64,000 nt of DNA from Colwellia demingiae (GCF_007954275.1 NZ_VOLT01000005.1:405615-469614), one strand, 5' to 3'; counted from the first letter of the stretch, positions 17,309-27,115 are shown. Notes: generated from the letters alone by a model not told the origin. Numbers and translations are program-made.

Positions 17309-18226
17309 TCACTCAACAATTTCATACTTTTCAATAATTTTATTAATCGCCCTACGTTCTACGTCTTTAACTTTTAGCTGTTGTAAGTCAGCTAGAATCA
17401 AAGAAGCCACGTCCTCTATAGGTGGGGTTATTTCAGCTGTATTTTTAATGATATACACAAGGTGGTAGCCATAAGTTGATTTGAAAGGGCCTACCCATAG
17501 TCCTATTTTATTTTCAGAAAATATATCCTTTGAAAAATCATCTCCAAGTTGGCTAGCTACAAACTTTTCACTTTTATTAATATAACTTCGAAAGTATAAA
17601 AAATGATCGCCATATTTTCCAGCTTGCTCAGGATAGAGTGCTTCTTCCCTTACTTTTAACTTTGTATTTTGTGCGTCAAATAACGCATTTTTTAAACCTC
17701 TTTTATTTTTAGAAAAATAAATGTGGCTAAAGCTAACCGTTTGTTCTTGAATGTATAGATAGATATTGTCTTGGTAGTATTTTTTTATTTCTGTTTCATT
17801 AATGGCTTCAATATCTTGGCTAAATCCTCGTGTTAAATATTCCATTTTTTGAACAAGACGACGTTTTATCATTTCATCATTTTCATCTAGGCCTAATTTC
17901 AATCCTTCCCGATAAAGAACTTCTTGATGGATATATCGTTTTTTTATCTCTTCTTTTTCATCTTCTGAAAGTGCTTTAAAGTACGCCTTTGCACTTTTCT
18001 CTTTATATACTTTGTTTTGGGCTTGGATAAACGAGATTAAGTTTTTTTCGCTTACGTTAACCAAAAATGGCTGCTCACTTTTTAACGAATCAGGGTTGAT
18101 TGCTCTAATAAAAATAAAACCTAAAAAACCTAATATCAAGAAAACAAATAGAGGTTCTCTGGTAATTATATTAATTAATTTGTTTTTCTTTCGTAAGGTA
18201 ATAGGACGTTTAGCCTTGGTTTTCAT
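17309..18226 (-). CDS. Membrane-anchored parvulin-type peptidyl-prolyl isomerase
   Basis: One transmembrane segment near residues 25-43 (PLFVFLILGFLGFIFI) anchors the protein, with the remainder periplasmic. A SurA/PpiC-like N-terminal helical region is followed by a PpiC domain (VSFSHIYFSKN to GPFKSTYGYHLVYI). The YGYHLVYI end is typical of parvulins. It likely folds an exported partner, probably from the same cluster. ATG 18226 is chosen; a GTG three codons earlier is possible. Confidence 0.82.
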   Translation of the reverse strand: MKTKAKRPITLRKKNKLINIITREPLFVFLILGFLGFIFIRAINPDSLKSEQPFLVNVSEKNLISFIQAQNKVYKEKSAKAYFKALSEDEKEEIKKRYIHQEVLYREGLKLGLDENDEMIKRRLVQKMEYLTRGFSQDIEAINETEIKKYYQDNIYLYIQEQTVSFSHIYFSKNKRGLKNALFDAQNTKLKVREEALYPEQAGKYGDHFLYFRSYINKSEKFVASQLGDDFSKDIFSENKIGLWVGPFKSTYGYHLVYIIKNTAEITPPIEDVASLILADLQQLKVKDVERRAINKIIEKYEIVE

Positions 18227-18294
18227 TTTACTCACTTAGTATTTATATTGGATAAATGGGGAAGTACGTAGACGGTTATATAAAGAGACCGTAA

Positions 18295-18322
18295 AGTAAT
18301 GAAGCGATGAGGCCTCATTACT
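18295..18322. terminator. Hairpin between DUF3604 gene and PPIase gene
   Basis: AGTAATGA (18295-18302) and TCATTACT (18315-18322) are perfect complements. The hairpin lies 17 bases after the DUF3604 stop. It could attenuate read-through into the PPIase gene. Confidence 0.4.
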
Positions 18323-18338
18323 GTACGATCTAAATATT

Positions 18339-20330
18339 TTATTTTGGCGTATACCAAATTGGCGAACTATAGGCGCGTTCTTGAATAGTTGCTGGCCCTT
18401 CAGACGGAAGCTCTGTTTGTGTTGCTAGGCTATCGTAAAGTGAGTTTCTAGGTGTTGGGATTTGCAGTACGCGTACATAATAATATGCTCTCTCTGCTAA
18501 ATTAAAATCAGGGTCTGTCCATTTTCCTACTATCTCTTCACTTCCTATCGTGTTGGTATATTGCGCATTATCTAAATTCACTGTTGACCCGACAGCAGGT
18601 AACACTCCTGTTGAGTCAAGCTTTCGCTCGCCCGCCCAAGCAACATTATAAACCGCTTCATGACGTTCACCTGTCGCTGAAATCCAACCTTTAATAATTT
18701 GAACGCGATCTAAATTTGCATCAATAGGATCTTTCACTGCTCTAAAAATAAATTCCGGCGAAGTTTTTGAAGAAGTTAAAGAAGGGGTAGTTAGGTCGCC
18801 GCCCATAGGTACACCATTTTTATAACCATAGGTAGCGAAATCATTACTTTGTATAGCTTGTTCATCCATATTCCATCCAGCAAAAACACGTACACTTAAA
18901 CGAGTTCCTGTGGTGGCATAAACTTCTTTACGTTGAAACGCATTAAAAATATCTTCTCGGGTATTTTCAATAGCCCAAACAGCTGTAAGGCCTGACGCAG
19001 ACATATTAAATCCATTAAAGGATATTGGACTTTCACCATGGCTGTCTGAAAGTTTTTTACCCTTGGGTAGTGAGTCTGCGCTTGTCTTCCCCCAGTAGTT
19101 GTTCTCTTCTGGTGATGAATAGCCCGTATGACTGTCTGTTGAACCAATCATTCCGAACTTAAAAGGGTTGACACCTACTTTCTCTTCAATGGCTAAACCT
19201 GCCGTTAATGCGCCTCGTGCAAAATCATTTTTAATTGGGATGTAAGTATCACCGCTGGTATCTAGGTAATGATAAAAGTTTTCAAAGTCTGCAAATTCGT
19301 CTTTTGGTGAAAAAACACCTCTTGCTTCCATGTCACCTTTAGATTGTGTAACTTCAACCAATGGCTCCCACTCTATACGTGTCTTAGCATAATCTGCAGT
19401 GATAACCTCTCCCCTTAATGTTGTTTCAGCGAACATAAAGCCACGAGATACGTTTGAATTGTGTGGAATAGAAATAAAGCGGCTTTTCGTTTCTTTTGAT
19501 GTTTTCTCTAACCACGACCATAAATCCTCGGGGTACTGGCTAGAATCCGCGCCAAAGGGTAGGTATTGACGTGTTTTATCTGCGCCATCCGGCGTAAAAA
19601 TAACACGGTGTAAATTGGCACCCGTAGGCATTGAACTCCATTCCCACCCTGCAAACGTTGTAAATGTTCCTGGGTCGTTATTGCGCTCGGCTGCATCAAT
19701 AGTTTTATTCCAATAACTTGCTCTTAATGCATTGTTCTCACCAAAGGCATGATATCCATCAGTATTGTTGTTGGGATCTTGTACAGGATTTTTACCTGGG
19801 TTTTCAGGGCCTACAGGAATAAAGCGCGAGAACATTTTGAGGCCCATATCATTATCAACACCAAACTCTATATATTTAATCGCTGCCCAACGTTTAAGAC
19901 TATCTAAAAATCCTAATTCATCTAAAGAAACAACTTCACCTTTGAAGTTGTTGTCTAATAGCCCCATACCTTCTGCGTGATCCGCAATAACCAGAAAATC
20001 TAAGGGTGTTTTTATTTGGATTTTTGCCTGGCTTATATTGTGAACCATTGGGGCGCCCTTAGCCCAACGATAGGCCATTTCAGGATCTACGGTTTGATTT
20101 TTATTAAGGAATGCATCGAGTGAATAACTAGTGTGAAGGTGCGTGTCTCCAAACAGAAGTTTATTCGGAATAGTTTGCGCTTCTTGATTCGCATTTACTG
20201 AAATTGAAAGTGTAGCAATGGTTACAGAGAGAACTGTACGTTTAAATGATTTATAGTTAAACAGCGGTGAGATACTCTTAATAATTGACGCTGACAGATT
20301 AATACGTGCGAAATATGGGTTTTTATTCAT
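18339..20330 (-). CDS. DUF3604 protein, secreted PHP-like metalloenzyme
   Basis: The 663-residue protein has an N-terminal signal region (residues about 28-48) ending ISVNANQ, then FGDTHLHTSYSLDAF, LDFLVIADHAEGMG, FISIPHNSNVSRG and MIGSTDSHTGYSS. These histidine/aspartate motifs match the PHP-like metal site of the DUF3604 family. Length is typical. The reaction is unknown; homologues are annotated only as DUF3604. Marine bacteria often carry it beside a HupE-like protein and a PPIase, as here, so the three probably act together at the cell envelope. A tetranucleotide repeat tract lies about 195 bases upstream of the start. Confidence 0.85.
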   Translation of the reverse strand: MNKNPYFARINLSASIIKSISPLFNYKSFKRTVLSVTIATLSISVNANQEAQTIPNKLLFGDTHLHTSYSLDAFLNKNQTVDPEMAYRWAKGAPMVHNISQAKIQIKTPLDFLVIADHAEGMGLLDNNFKGEVVSLDELGFLDSLKRWAAIKYIEFGVDNDMGLKMFSRFIPVGPENPGKNPVQDPNNNTDGYHAFGENNALRASYWNKTIDAAERNNDPGTFTTFAGWEWSSMPTGANLHRVIFTPDGADKTRQYLPFGADSSQYPEDLWSWLEKTSKETKSRFISIPHNSNVSRGFMFAETTLRGEVITADYAKTRIEWEPLVEVTQSKGDMEARGVFSPKDEFADFENFYHYLDTSGDTYIPIKNDFARGALTAGLAIEEKVGVNPFKFGMIGSTDSHTGYSSPEENNYWGKTSADSLPKGKKLSDSHGESPISFNGFNMSASGLTAVWAIENTREDIFNAFQRKEVYATTGTRLSVRVFAGWNMDEQAIQSNDFATYGYKNGVPMGGDLTTPSLTSSKTSPEFIFRAVKDPIDANLDRVQIIKGWISATGERHEAVYNVAWAGERKLDSTGVLPAVGSTVNLDNAQYTNTIGSEEIVGKWTDPDFNLAERAYYYVRVLQIPTPRNSLYDSLATQTELPSEGPATIQERAYSSPIWYTPK

Positions 20331-20524
20331 GACTTAGATCTCTATTTTATTTTTTAGGTATTCAGCGATATAAATTTAAATTATAGGGTTTTAGGTTGAG
20401 TTTCAGACTTACCTATTTCACCTACGCTTCTTCAATAAAACCGCTCTATTGTGAGTTAACTCAGCGTGATGCTACTTCACTGATACATTCATAAATATTT
20501 ATAAATAGAGCATCACCTAGAGGG

Positions 20525-20586
<62 letters not shown>

Positions 20587-20638
20587 GTAATACTCTGCAG
20601 TCTACCTGCCGAGACTAAACGAAAAATATGATTAACAA

Positions 20639-22153
20639 CTATTGTAGAGTTAACTTTGGCGGCGTCCAGGTTTGCTCAATGATTTCTTGGCCTGGTAGGT
20701 AGGCACGAAAGACCATGTAGAATTCACCTTTGGAGGTTGGCAGCCAGTTACTTCGTTCAGCTTTGTCAGACGGTTCATCATAACTAATATACAAAGAAAC
20801 CCCACCGTCATCGTTATATACAAGCCCTTTAGTTCTATCGCCAATTGAGTATCTGTTTATTTTATTTGCTATCAAATTATTTGTATCATCATAAGCAGAA
20901 AGCGACCAAAAAGCACCTACCTTGGGCATTTGATCGGAAGTGAAATGCAGAACATAACGATATTCACCACTGGGCTTTTGGACGCCAGTTCGAGTAACAT
21001 CATCATTGAGTAAGGAATAGCTAGCCTCTTCAATATCATTAGCAACGATTCCCGTTAATGACTGTAAGGCACTACGTACAAGGTATTTCCCTTCCATTCC
21101 TGCGTGCCCATAAATGGGGTCCAATACTGTCCAACCGTCGACACTCTTACTACCATAGTTTGTCTCTGTTGATTTCACTACATCGAGTAAACCCAAGGCG
21201 GCACCTTTGAGACGTCCTTTAATAAAGTCCTGACGTAACTCGCTTAAATCAATATCGCTACCAATTCCGACCTCTCGAAACTGCTCCATGTAGCCTTGCT
21301 CAGCTTCAGGAATACCGTTAAGTGTCATTGAGTAATTCATCATAGCCAAATAGTTTTCGGGGTTATATTTAATGAAATCCTCCAGAATAGCTTTTAAGCC
21401 CAAATCAGGGTCCGCAAACATCGCAGCATATTCTGGGAAAGCATTTTCCACGGGTACAAATGAAGGACGGACGTGCTCAGCCTTACCCCAGTCACTCAAC
21501 GCCGTTAACTGGTATTGATCTTGTATTTTGTGCACGTTCGGGAGGTCAGCTTGACTCCGCACGACAGTTTGCCCTACTAATAAAGACCATTTAGTGGGAG
21601 CCTCCGCTAAATAGGTAACACCCTCTGGGAGAGTACCCTTCCAGCCAGAAGGAACAATTGCAAAATTACCACCGCCATTACCCGTTGCCCTCTTACTTAT
21701 ATATGCATAGTTGTCTGACGTAAATGAGGTAAATTGAAGCGCCCAGTATCGGTCATCATTTCCTAACACTGGCGCGGTAACGATTACAGGCTCTTTATCG
21801 ACGTAAAGGTAAGCGAGTGAATAGACCGCGTCATTATTAGGGGCTCCTCCATCACGGTATTCTGCATCGGTTAGCTTTCTAACATGATAAAAATTATTTA
21901 AGGTATCCCTTGGTTTTTTTGAAATAATCCCCTTTTCTAAAGGCTGACCCCAATCATTAAGTAGCAAATAGTTGAATACATAAGGAAACCCGTAAAGTGC
22001 CCCTAGCTGGCTTTTTGATTTAGAGTAATTTTCTTGCCATGGGGAGGTCATCTCTACAATATTTTTCACTTTATCAGATAGCATTATCGCTACAGTTGCC
22101 CCTGAAGTGAGAACTATCATAGCGAGGATTGTTGATATTTTTTTTATTTTCAT
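20639..22153 (-). CDS. DUF1254/DUF1214 exported protein
   Basis: An N-terminal hydrophobic segment (ILAMIVLTSGATVAIML) is followed by a DUF1254 region (GALYGFPYVFNYLLL to VPSGWKGTLPEG) and a C-terminal DUF1214 region (YRYVLHFTSDQMPKVGAFWS, NRYSIGDRT, SNWLPTSKGEFYMVFR). It is 504 residues and periplasmic or membrane-attached. No enzymatic activity is established. A distant paralogue is at 42818. An AraC-type regulator is divergently transcribed upstream and may control it. Confidence 0.85.
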   Translation of the reverse strand: MKIKKISTILAMIVLTSGATVAIMLSDKVKNIVEMTSPWQENYSKSKSQLGALYGFPYVFNYLLLNDWGQPLEKGIISKKPRDTLNNFYHVRKLTDAEYRDGGAPNNDAVYSLAYLYVDKEPVIVTAPVLGNDDRYWALQFTSFTSDNYAYISKRATGNGGGNFAIVPSGWKGTLPEGVTYLAEAPTKWSLLVGQTVVRSQADLPNVHKIQDQYQLTALSDWGKAEHVRPSFVPVENAFPEYAAMFADPDLGLKAILEDFIKYNPENYLAMMNYSMTLNGIPEAEQGYMEQFREVGIGSDIDLSELRQDFIKGRLKGAALGLLDVVKSTETNYGSKSVDGWTVLDPIYGHAGMEGKYLVRSALQSLTGIVANDIEEASYSLLNDDVTRTGVQKPSGEYRYVLHFTSDQMPKVGAFWSLSAYDDTNNLIANKINRYSIGDRTKGLVYNDDGGVSLYISYDEPSDKAERSNWLPTSKGEFYMVFRAYLPGQEIIEQTWTPPKLTLQ

Positions 22154-22566
22154 AGTAGTAAAAGTTCCAAGGTTTAAGTTAATTCATAGAAAAATATAAA
22201 TCACTATGGGTCTATTCTTATCGGCACAAGCCAAAACGAAACCGACCGATCTTCGATTAATTAGGCCAATACATATATATGTCATCCTTAGATATTGGCT
22301 CGCCTCCTGTTTTATCGATGCGTATTGGCGCATGGACAACTCCAGGTCAAAGTGGTTCTGCTTGTTCACTATTATGAACTTCTAAAAGCGCCTGTAATTG
22401 TTATACCCTCTCAGGGTTTTGAAACACATGACACCCCAATACTTCGAAGAGTTATAGTATTGACTTGCGGATCCGACACTTACCATATTGCGCAAGACGA
22501 GCCAAATAACTTATACTATACGCATCGATCACGAAACGCCGCGATACAAACACAGAGTACCTAATC
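22154..22566. promoter_or_regulatory. Divergent intergenic region, DUF1254 gene / araC-type gene
   Basis: This 413-base gap holds the promoters of two divergent genes. A weak candidate for the plus-strand gene is TTGACT at 22460-22465 with CATATT at 22484-22489. TTGCG (near 22465) and CGCAA (near 22489) form a small inverted repeat around it. No gene is supported here; the open frame across 22295-22564 has no recognisable product. Confidence 0.4.
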
Positions 22567-23583
22567 ATGAAAAATAAAGTTTCCAGCCAAGTGCTAGAAG
22601 GAGCTGCAGAATTTATTAAATGCTATGGACAGGACCCGGATGATATTGCTAGATGCGTAGATCTAACTCCAGAATCTCTTCGTGTTACCAATGTAATGAT
22701 TCCCGAAATCAAAGTGAATGAGCTTTTTGAAGAGGCATCTATAAGATGTAATGACCGATTCTTTGGGTTAAGGTTTGCTAAGGTCAAAAAAGTTAGCACT
22801 ATGGGTATGATTTGGTCAATGATGAGAGGCGCCAAGACCATTGGCAAGTCAATGGAAATACTTTCTGCCAATATTGAGAAACATTCCCAAGCACTTTCTG
22901 TCTATCTATCTCCCGAAAAAAATGGTTTCTCAATTAATATTGAAGTAAGAAACCCAGAGACTGAAAATAGAAAAAACATTCACAAGTCGACAATTCAAGT
23001 AGTTGAGCATTCCCTCGCATTGTTGTGCAAAGATCTCCGTGAAGAAGCCGGCTCAAAATGGAATCCAAGCTACATTCAATTTCGACATAAAAAACCCAAT
23101 CCTTGCTCACCATTATTTGATTTTTTCGGTGATAACATATTTTTCGATCAAGATGTTAACTCCATTCATCTGAGTAAAGAAGACTGGATAAAACTGCAGG
23201 GCACAATCTCACAGAACGAAAATAATCAAGAGAGTTACTCTTCTGACATTGATGTCGAGAGCGAGCTACCTATCATTTTAAGAGTAGACAGAGTCATTCG
23301 AGATCTTATGAATAAAGATGGTGTTACAGCAGCACTAATTGCCCATGAGCTAAATGTTACAGTACGTACAATGCAACACAGGCTAACGCAGCATAAAACC
23401 AGCTATCAGCAAATTTATGATCGCGTGCGCCTAGATCTTGCAAAGCAGTATCTCAAAAATTCACGCCTATCCTTAACGGAAATATCAGAACGACTACACT
23501 TTAAGATCCCGGCTCACTTTTCACGCTTTTTCTCGCAAAATACCGGTCACTCTCCCCGCGATCACAGAGGAGGTAACCACTAG
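22567..23583 (+). CDS. AraC-family transcriptional regulator
   Basis: The 338-residue protein has the N-terminal ligand domain of the Arabinose_bd group (residues about 10-190) and a C-terminal double helix-turn-helix (AALIAHELNVTVRTMQHRL, then LSLTEISERLHFKIPAHFSR and FSQNTGHSPRDHR). This group includes OruR-like activators of catabolic genes. ATG at 22567 is preceded by a weak ribosome site. It is divergent from the DUF1254 gene, the likeliest target. The ligand is unknown. Confidence 0.88.
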   Translation: MKNKVSSQVLEGAAEFIKCYGQDPDDIARCVDLTPESLRVTNVMIPEIKVNELFEEASIRCNDRFFGLRFAKVKKVSTMGMIWSMMRGAKTIGKSMEILSANIEKHSQALSVYLSPEKNGFSINIEVRNPETENRKNIHKSTIQVVEHSLALLCKDLREEAGSKWNPSYIQFRHKKPNPCSPLFDFFGDNIFFDQDVNSIHLSKEDWIKLQGTISQNENNQESYSSDIDVESELPIILRVDRVIRDLMNKDGVTAALIAHELNVTVRTMQHRLTQHKTSYQQIYDRVRLDLAKQYLKNSRLSLTEISERLHFKIPAHFSRFFSQNTGHSPRDHRGGNH

Positions 23584-23749
23584 AAATATCTCAATACTAC
23601 GCGTAAAAAACAGTCTAGACCGGTGCGTGGTATAACAAGGGGTCAATCAATTAGGCGAAACGAGGAAGACACCGCCCAATCTATGAATGGCTATCCTGTA
23701 CTAAAGAGCAATTTCCTGAATTAAGCATTACTCAACGAACCTAATAGAT

Positions 23750-24042
23750 AATGGAACTACTGCTTCCTATTACCGAACCAACAAAATGTATTGTCTCACA
23801 AATACTCAACATTTCAGTCAGCACACTAGACCGACGCTTAAAAAACCAAAAATTTCCTTTAAATTAATACTGTTACAACTAAAAAAATGCTTGCTGTAGA
23901 GTATTTATTCACCTGCAACAAATCCGTATCAAAAACCAGTTATCTACTAGGCTATACATCCTTAGCCCCATTTTTTAAAGCATTTAAAAAATGGTTTGGA
24001 CAAACATCCAACCAGTTTAAAACATCATTGATCGTTGCGTAG
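23750..24042 (+). pseudogene. Relic of an AraC-family regulator C-terminus
   Basis: Pieces in two frames spell EPTKCIVSQILNISVSTLDRR and then MLAVEYLFTCNKSVSKTSYL, LGYTSLAPFFKAFKKWFG. These are the two helix-turn-helix halves of an AraC regulator. At least two frame changes separate them, one at the run of seven A near 23881. No N-terminal domain is seen. It ends with TAG at 24040-24042. Confidence 0.7.
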
Positions 24043-24194
24043 AATAAGGTAATTTCTGATAACGCATCCCCCAAATAACCTTATATAAGGTATTAATAAG
24101 AGGAAATGAGTACTTTAAAGTATAGGAGTTTATGTAATGAAACTCATCGCATTCAGCTGAAATTTAAAGCGTAATCTATTAAGACGATCTCTGG

Positions 24195-24872
24195 TTATTT
24201 ATGGAGAGGATCATTACGCTCCGCTAAAATCTGTTTTATTGCATTATTTACTTGTTCTTGCATAAAAGCGTATTTTTTATGCAAGACATGGTACACCTGC
24301 TCCTCATACAATATGAAATATTTTACATTTTTAAAGTTATGCTGATAGTGCGTCTTTTGAGAGAGCACATAGGTGAAGTAATCGAATTTTTTGCTTTCAA
24401 AGAGCTCTTTAAAATTTCCCAAATCACTGATTTTATAAACTTGGGCGTGCCAATCATCGCTATAGGCGAAAACTTTTGAGCCAACTCCCATTAAAATTGT
24501 ATTTTTAGGGTTTTGAAGTATATTAGGATTACAAGGTTTACTCACTCGACAAAACACAACAAAGCGAGCATTATCTATTGGTTGACTGACAGCTATTAAA
24601 TTTTCATATTGCTTTATTCTAAATAATGGCTTTATAACATTGCCGTCTATGATTCCCTTGCTCGTTTGCATAAGGTCTCGCTCGATAGGCATAGCGACGA
24701 ACTCTGTCGCTATGCCAAGATTTTTATAGGCCTGTCTAATGATTGGTATATGATATTGAATGACAGCCGGATGATAATTATAACCGAATATTAAATGTTT
24801 AGGCAGAGTCGTTTCAGCCACCAAGTATGGTGACAGTATTACACATGTTAATAAAATTATTGATTTAAACAT
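24195..24872 (-). CDS. Periplasmic substrate-binding-like protein
   Basis: A signal peptide (MFKSIILLTCVILSPYLVAET) precedes about 205 residues resembling the solute-binding fold of family 3 (FGYNYHPAVIQYHIPIIRQA, IERDLMQTSKGIIDG, FKELFESKKFDYFTYV). Proteins of this size without a transporter operon are common in Alteromonadales and often stand alone or sit beside signalling genes. The two cysteines in FCRVSKPCNP may form a disulfide. The ligand is unknown. It is about 25 bases upstream of the MaoC gene start region on the opposite side, so co-transcription with that gene is possible. Confidence 0.65.
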   Translation of the reverse strand: MFKSIILLTCVILSPYLVAETTLPKHLIFGYNYHPAVIQYHIPIIRQAYKNLGIATEFVAMPIERDLMQTSKGIIDGNVIKPLFRIKQYENLIAVSQPIDNARFVVFCRVSKPCNPNILQNPKNTILMGVGSKVFAYSDDWHAQVYKISDLGNFKELFESKKFDYFTYVLSQKTHYQHNFKNVKYFILYEEQVYHVLHKKYAFMQEQVNNAIKQILAERNDPLHK

Positions 24873-24897
24873 ACCTAAACTCCTCTTTGCTGCTCTT

Positions 24898-25413
24898 TTA
24901 TTTTACCATCTGCATGGCGATACTTTCAGCTACAAGAGCTGGTTTTTTCTCATGCTCTGTTTCAATTTCTCCCGCTGTTTTTAGCATAAACTGCCCTTTC
25001 TTTTTTTCAATCACTTCAATCAATGTCGCGTGAGCGCGTATACGCTTACCAACCTTGACAGGGGAAATAAATCGCTGATTATCCATACCGTAGTTAACGC
25101 TCATATATGTCCCTTCGATCACCACACTAAAACTCTCGGTGAAGTGTGACAGCATCGACAGGGTCAAAAATCCGTGGGCTATTGTTGAACCAAAAGGTGT
25201 TTTGGCCGCTTTTTGTGGATCAACATGGATAAATTGTTGATCATGGGTGCAATCAGCAAAAGCATTGATCTGTTCTTGAGTGATGGTAAACCAAGATGTG
25301 GGTTCAGCTTTGATCCCCACCTCAGAATATAGATTATCAAGTGAAATGAATTTAATTTTTGTTACCCTAAATAGATAAGTGTTTTTTATTATTGAATATG
25401 GCAAAAATGCCAA
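24898..25413 (-). CDS. MaoC-type enoyl-CoA hydratase
   Basis: The protein has a single hot-dog domain with the hydratase-2 motif ADCTHDQQFIHVDPQKA followed by FGSTIAHGFLTLSML. Asp and His in D-x4-H are the usual catalytic pair for R-specific hydration of 2-enoyl-CoA. It is about 60% identical by eye to the MaoC protein at 56110. The start is uncertain: a TTG at 25413 gives 171 residues, but by alignment the protein should begin near LDNLYSEVG, where no standard start codon exists. It follows the aldehyde dehydrogenase gene and belongs to the catabolic region. Confidence 0.85.
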   Translation of the reverse strand: MAFLPYSIIKNTYLFRVTKIKFISLDNLYSEVGIKAEPTSWFTITQEQINAFADCTHDQQFIHVDPQKAAKTPFGSTIAHGFLTLSMLSHFTESFSVVIEGTYMSVNYGMDNQRFISPVKVGKRIRAHATLIEVIEKKKGQFMLKTAGEIETEHEKKPALVAESIAMQMVK

Positions 25414-25430
25414 TCAAACCGTTATATAAA

Positions 25431-25447
25431 TGACCATATAAAGGTCA
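25431..25447. promoter_or_regulatory. Inverted repeat upstream of the MaoC gene
   Basis: TGACC (25431-25435) and GGTCA (25443-25447) flank 7 A/T bases. The half-site resembles the TGGTCAA half upstream of the aldehyde dehydrogenase gene, so one regulator could bind both. Confidence 0.35.
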
Positions 25448-25454
25448 ACAGAGT

Positions 25455-26897
25455 CTAATATAACTTCCATTTTAAAATCGCTTTAGTTAGTTTTTCAAAC
25501 TTTTCGCCGTAAGGTGGTGCAAGCGCTAAACCGGCTGATTTTTTTGCTTGTTTGAAAATAGGGCGAAGCTTTGAAAATTCGTTAAAGCCCTCTTGTCCGT
25601 GGTAATGCCCCATACCACTATTACCAATACCGCCAAAAGGCATGTCGTGTTGAGCAACATGTAGCATACTGTCGTTAATACATATACCACCAGAGAGAGT
25701 ATTGTTAATGAATTCCTGCTGGATTTGGGTTTTATTACTGTATATATAAAGTGCTAAAGGGCGTTCATTTTTATTGATATAGCCAATGACTTCATCTAAA
25801 TCATCATAGGGCTTAATCGGTAATAAAGGACCAAATATTTCATCTTGCATTATTAACATATCTTCGCTTGTATTAATAACAATGTATGGTGGTATTTTGC
25901 GTGTTTGTGTATTTAGCTCGCCAGTTTCACAAAGATTAACTGCTTTAGCTCCCTTATCGACAGCATCTTGTAACGTTGTTTGTAATCGATTAAATGCTTT
26001 ATCATCAATAATTGAAGTGAAGTCTTTACTTTCAATTGAAGGGTAACGACGTTTAATAATGTCTTTAGCTAAGTCAACAAATTGGTCTACTTTACTTCGA
26101 GGAACAAATAAGTAATCAGGAGCAACACAAGTCTGTCCTGCATTTAAGTATTTAGCGAACAGAATTCGCTCTGCTGCCTCTTTTATATCGAAATCATCAG
26201 CGACTATTGCGGGAGATTTTCCGCCTAACTCTAAGGTAACTGGCGTAAGATGTTTTGCCGCACTCGTCATGACTTTTTTACCTACTTCAGGCGAGCCAGT
26301 AAAAACAATATGATCCCAAGCTTGAGCTGTAAACTCACTCGCACTAACACCTGGTATAATAGCAAAGACCTCATCATCAAAAACTTCAGCAATCAATTTT
26401 GATAATAAGTGACACAATGTTTGTGAATTACTCGCCATTTTAACAATACAACGGTTACCTGCGGCAATAGCACTAATACACGGACTTAGTGCTAAAAATA
26501 GAGGATAGTTCCAAGGGCTTATTACCCCAATGACACCTTTAGCTTGGGCGACAACGGTGTTTTTAGCACCGAAAAAAGCGATACCTACATGGCGTTTTTG
26601 TGGTTTCATCCACTGTTTTAACTTTTTACGGCTGTGTTTAATTCCGCCTAGCAAACCAAATATTTCTGATACTAAGGTTTCTTGAACTGCTCTATTGCCA
26701 AAGTCTTTATTAATCGCTTGGGCAATTGCATCTTGATTGTTCAATAGTATCTTTTCTAATTTGTTTAAACTTACCAAACGATTATCTAAGTTGATATAAG
26801 TGCAGTTTTGGGCTGCCTCTTTTTGCTTGGTAAATACCTGTTGAAAATAACTAGTTTCTTCGGTATTAACTGCAATATTCTCTAAAACACTATTCAT
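25455..26897 (-). CDS. Aldehyde dehydrogenase, coniferyl-aldehyde type
   Basis: The 480-residue enzyme oxidises an aldehyde to an acid with NAD(P). It shows VISPWNYPLFLALSP, the general-base region LELGGKSPAIV and the catalytic cysteine in GQTCVAPDYLF, with FGGIGNSGMGHYHG near the end. This subgroup (coniferyl aldehyde dehydrogenase-like) lacks the long C-terminal part of typical ALDHs and accepts fatty and aromatic aldehydes. ATG 26897 has AAGGTGAG as ribosome site; a GTG at 26906 is less likely. In this context the substrate is probably a long-chain aldehyde. Confidence 0.88.
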   Translation of the reverse strand: MNSVLENIAVNTEETSYFQQVFTKQKEAAQNCTYINLDNRLVSLNKLEKILLNNQDAIAQAINKDFGNRAVQETLVSEIFGLLGGIKHSRKKLKQWMKPQKRHVGIAFFGAKNTVVAQAKGVIGVISPWNYPLFLALSPCISAIAAGNRCIVKMASNSQTLCHLLSKLIAEVFDDEVFAIIPGVSASEFTAQAWDHIVFTGSPEVGKKVMTSAAKHLTPVTLELGGKSPAIVADDFDIKEAAERILFAKYLNAGQTCVAPDYLFVPRSKVDQFVDLAKDIIKRRYPSIESKDFTSIIDDKAFNRLQTTLQDAVDKGAKAVNLCETGELNTQTRKIPPYIVINTSEDMLIMQDEIFGPLLPIKPYDDLDEVIGYINKNERPLALYIYSNKTQIQQEFINNTLSGGICINDSMLHVAQHDMPFGGIGNSGMGHYHGQEGFNEFSKLRPIFKQAKKSAGLALAPPYGEKFEKLTKAILKWKLY

Positions 26898-26920
26898 AAA
26901 ACTCACCTTAAATATATAAA

Positions 26921-26942
26921 GTGGTCAAGTAAAATTGGCCAC
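26921..26942. promoter_or_regulatory. Inverted repeat upstream of the aldehyde dehydrogenase gene
   Basis: GTGGTCAA (26921-26928) and TTGGCCAC (26935-26942) are complementary at 7 of 8 positions around GTAAAA. It lies 24 bases before the start codon, a place suited to repressor binding. Confidence 0.45.
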
Positions 26943-27030
26943 AGTTTTGTAGTTGAACCTGTACCTTCGTTCTGACTCATTTGGACTTGATTCTGCGTTA
27001 TGCCTCATGTTTATTTAGATAACATGGTCT

Positions 27031-27115
27031 ATATCTACGCAATACTTCGAATAATCCACTTCGCCCATGCCATCATTAACATTGAGTTTTCCACTAAGTG
27101 GGTTGGCTGCATTTG
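27031..27115 (-). pseudogene. Short relic of a thiolase C-terminus
   Basis: The minus strand carries SGKLNVN and, after a deletion and frame change, GLFEVL, matching the KLNVNGGAI and GAAGLFEVL parts of the intact thiolase ending at 27523. Only about 25 codons survive. Confidence 0.5.

Noticed and set aside
22295..22564. Open frame of 89 codons upstream of the AraC gene
   Set aside because: No ribosome site, no family and an unlikely composition; the stretch is better read as a divergent promoter region.
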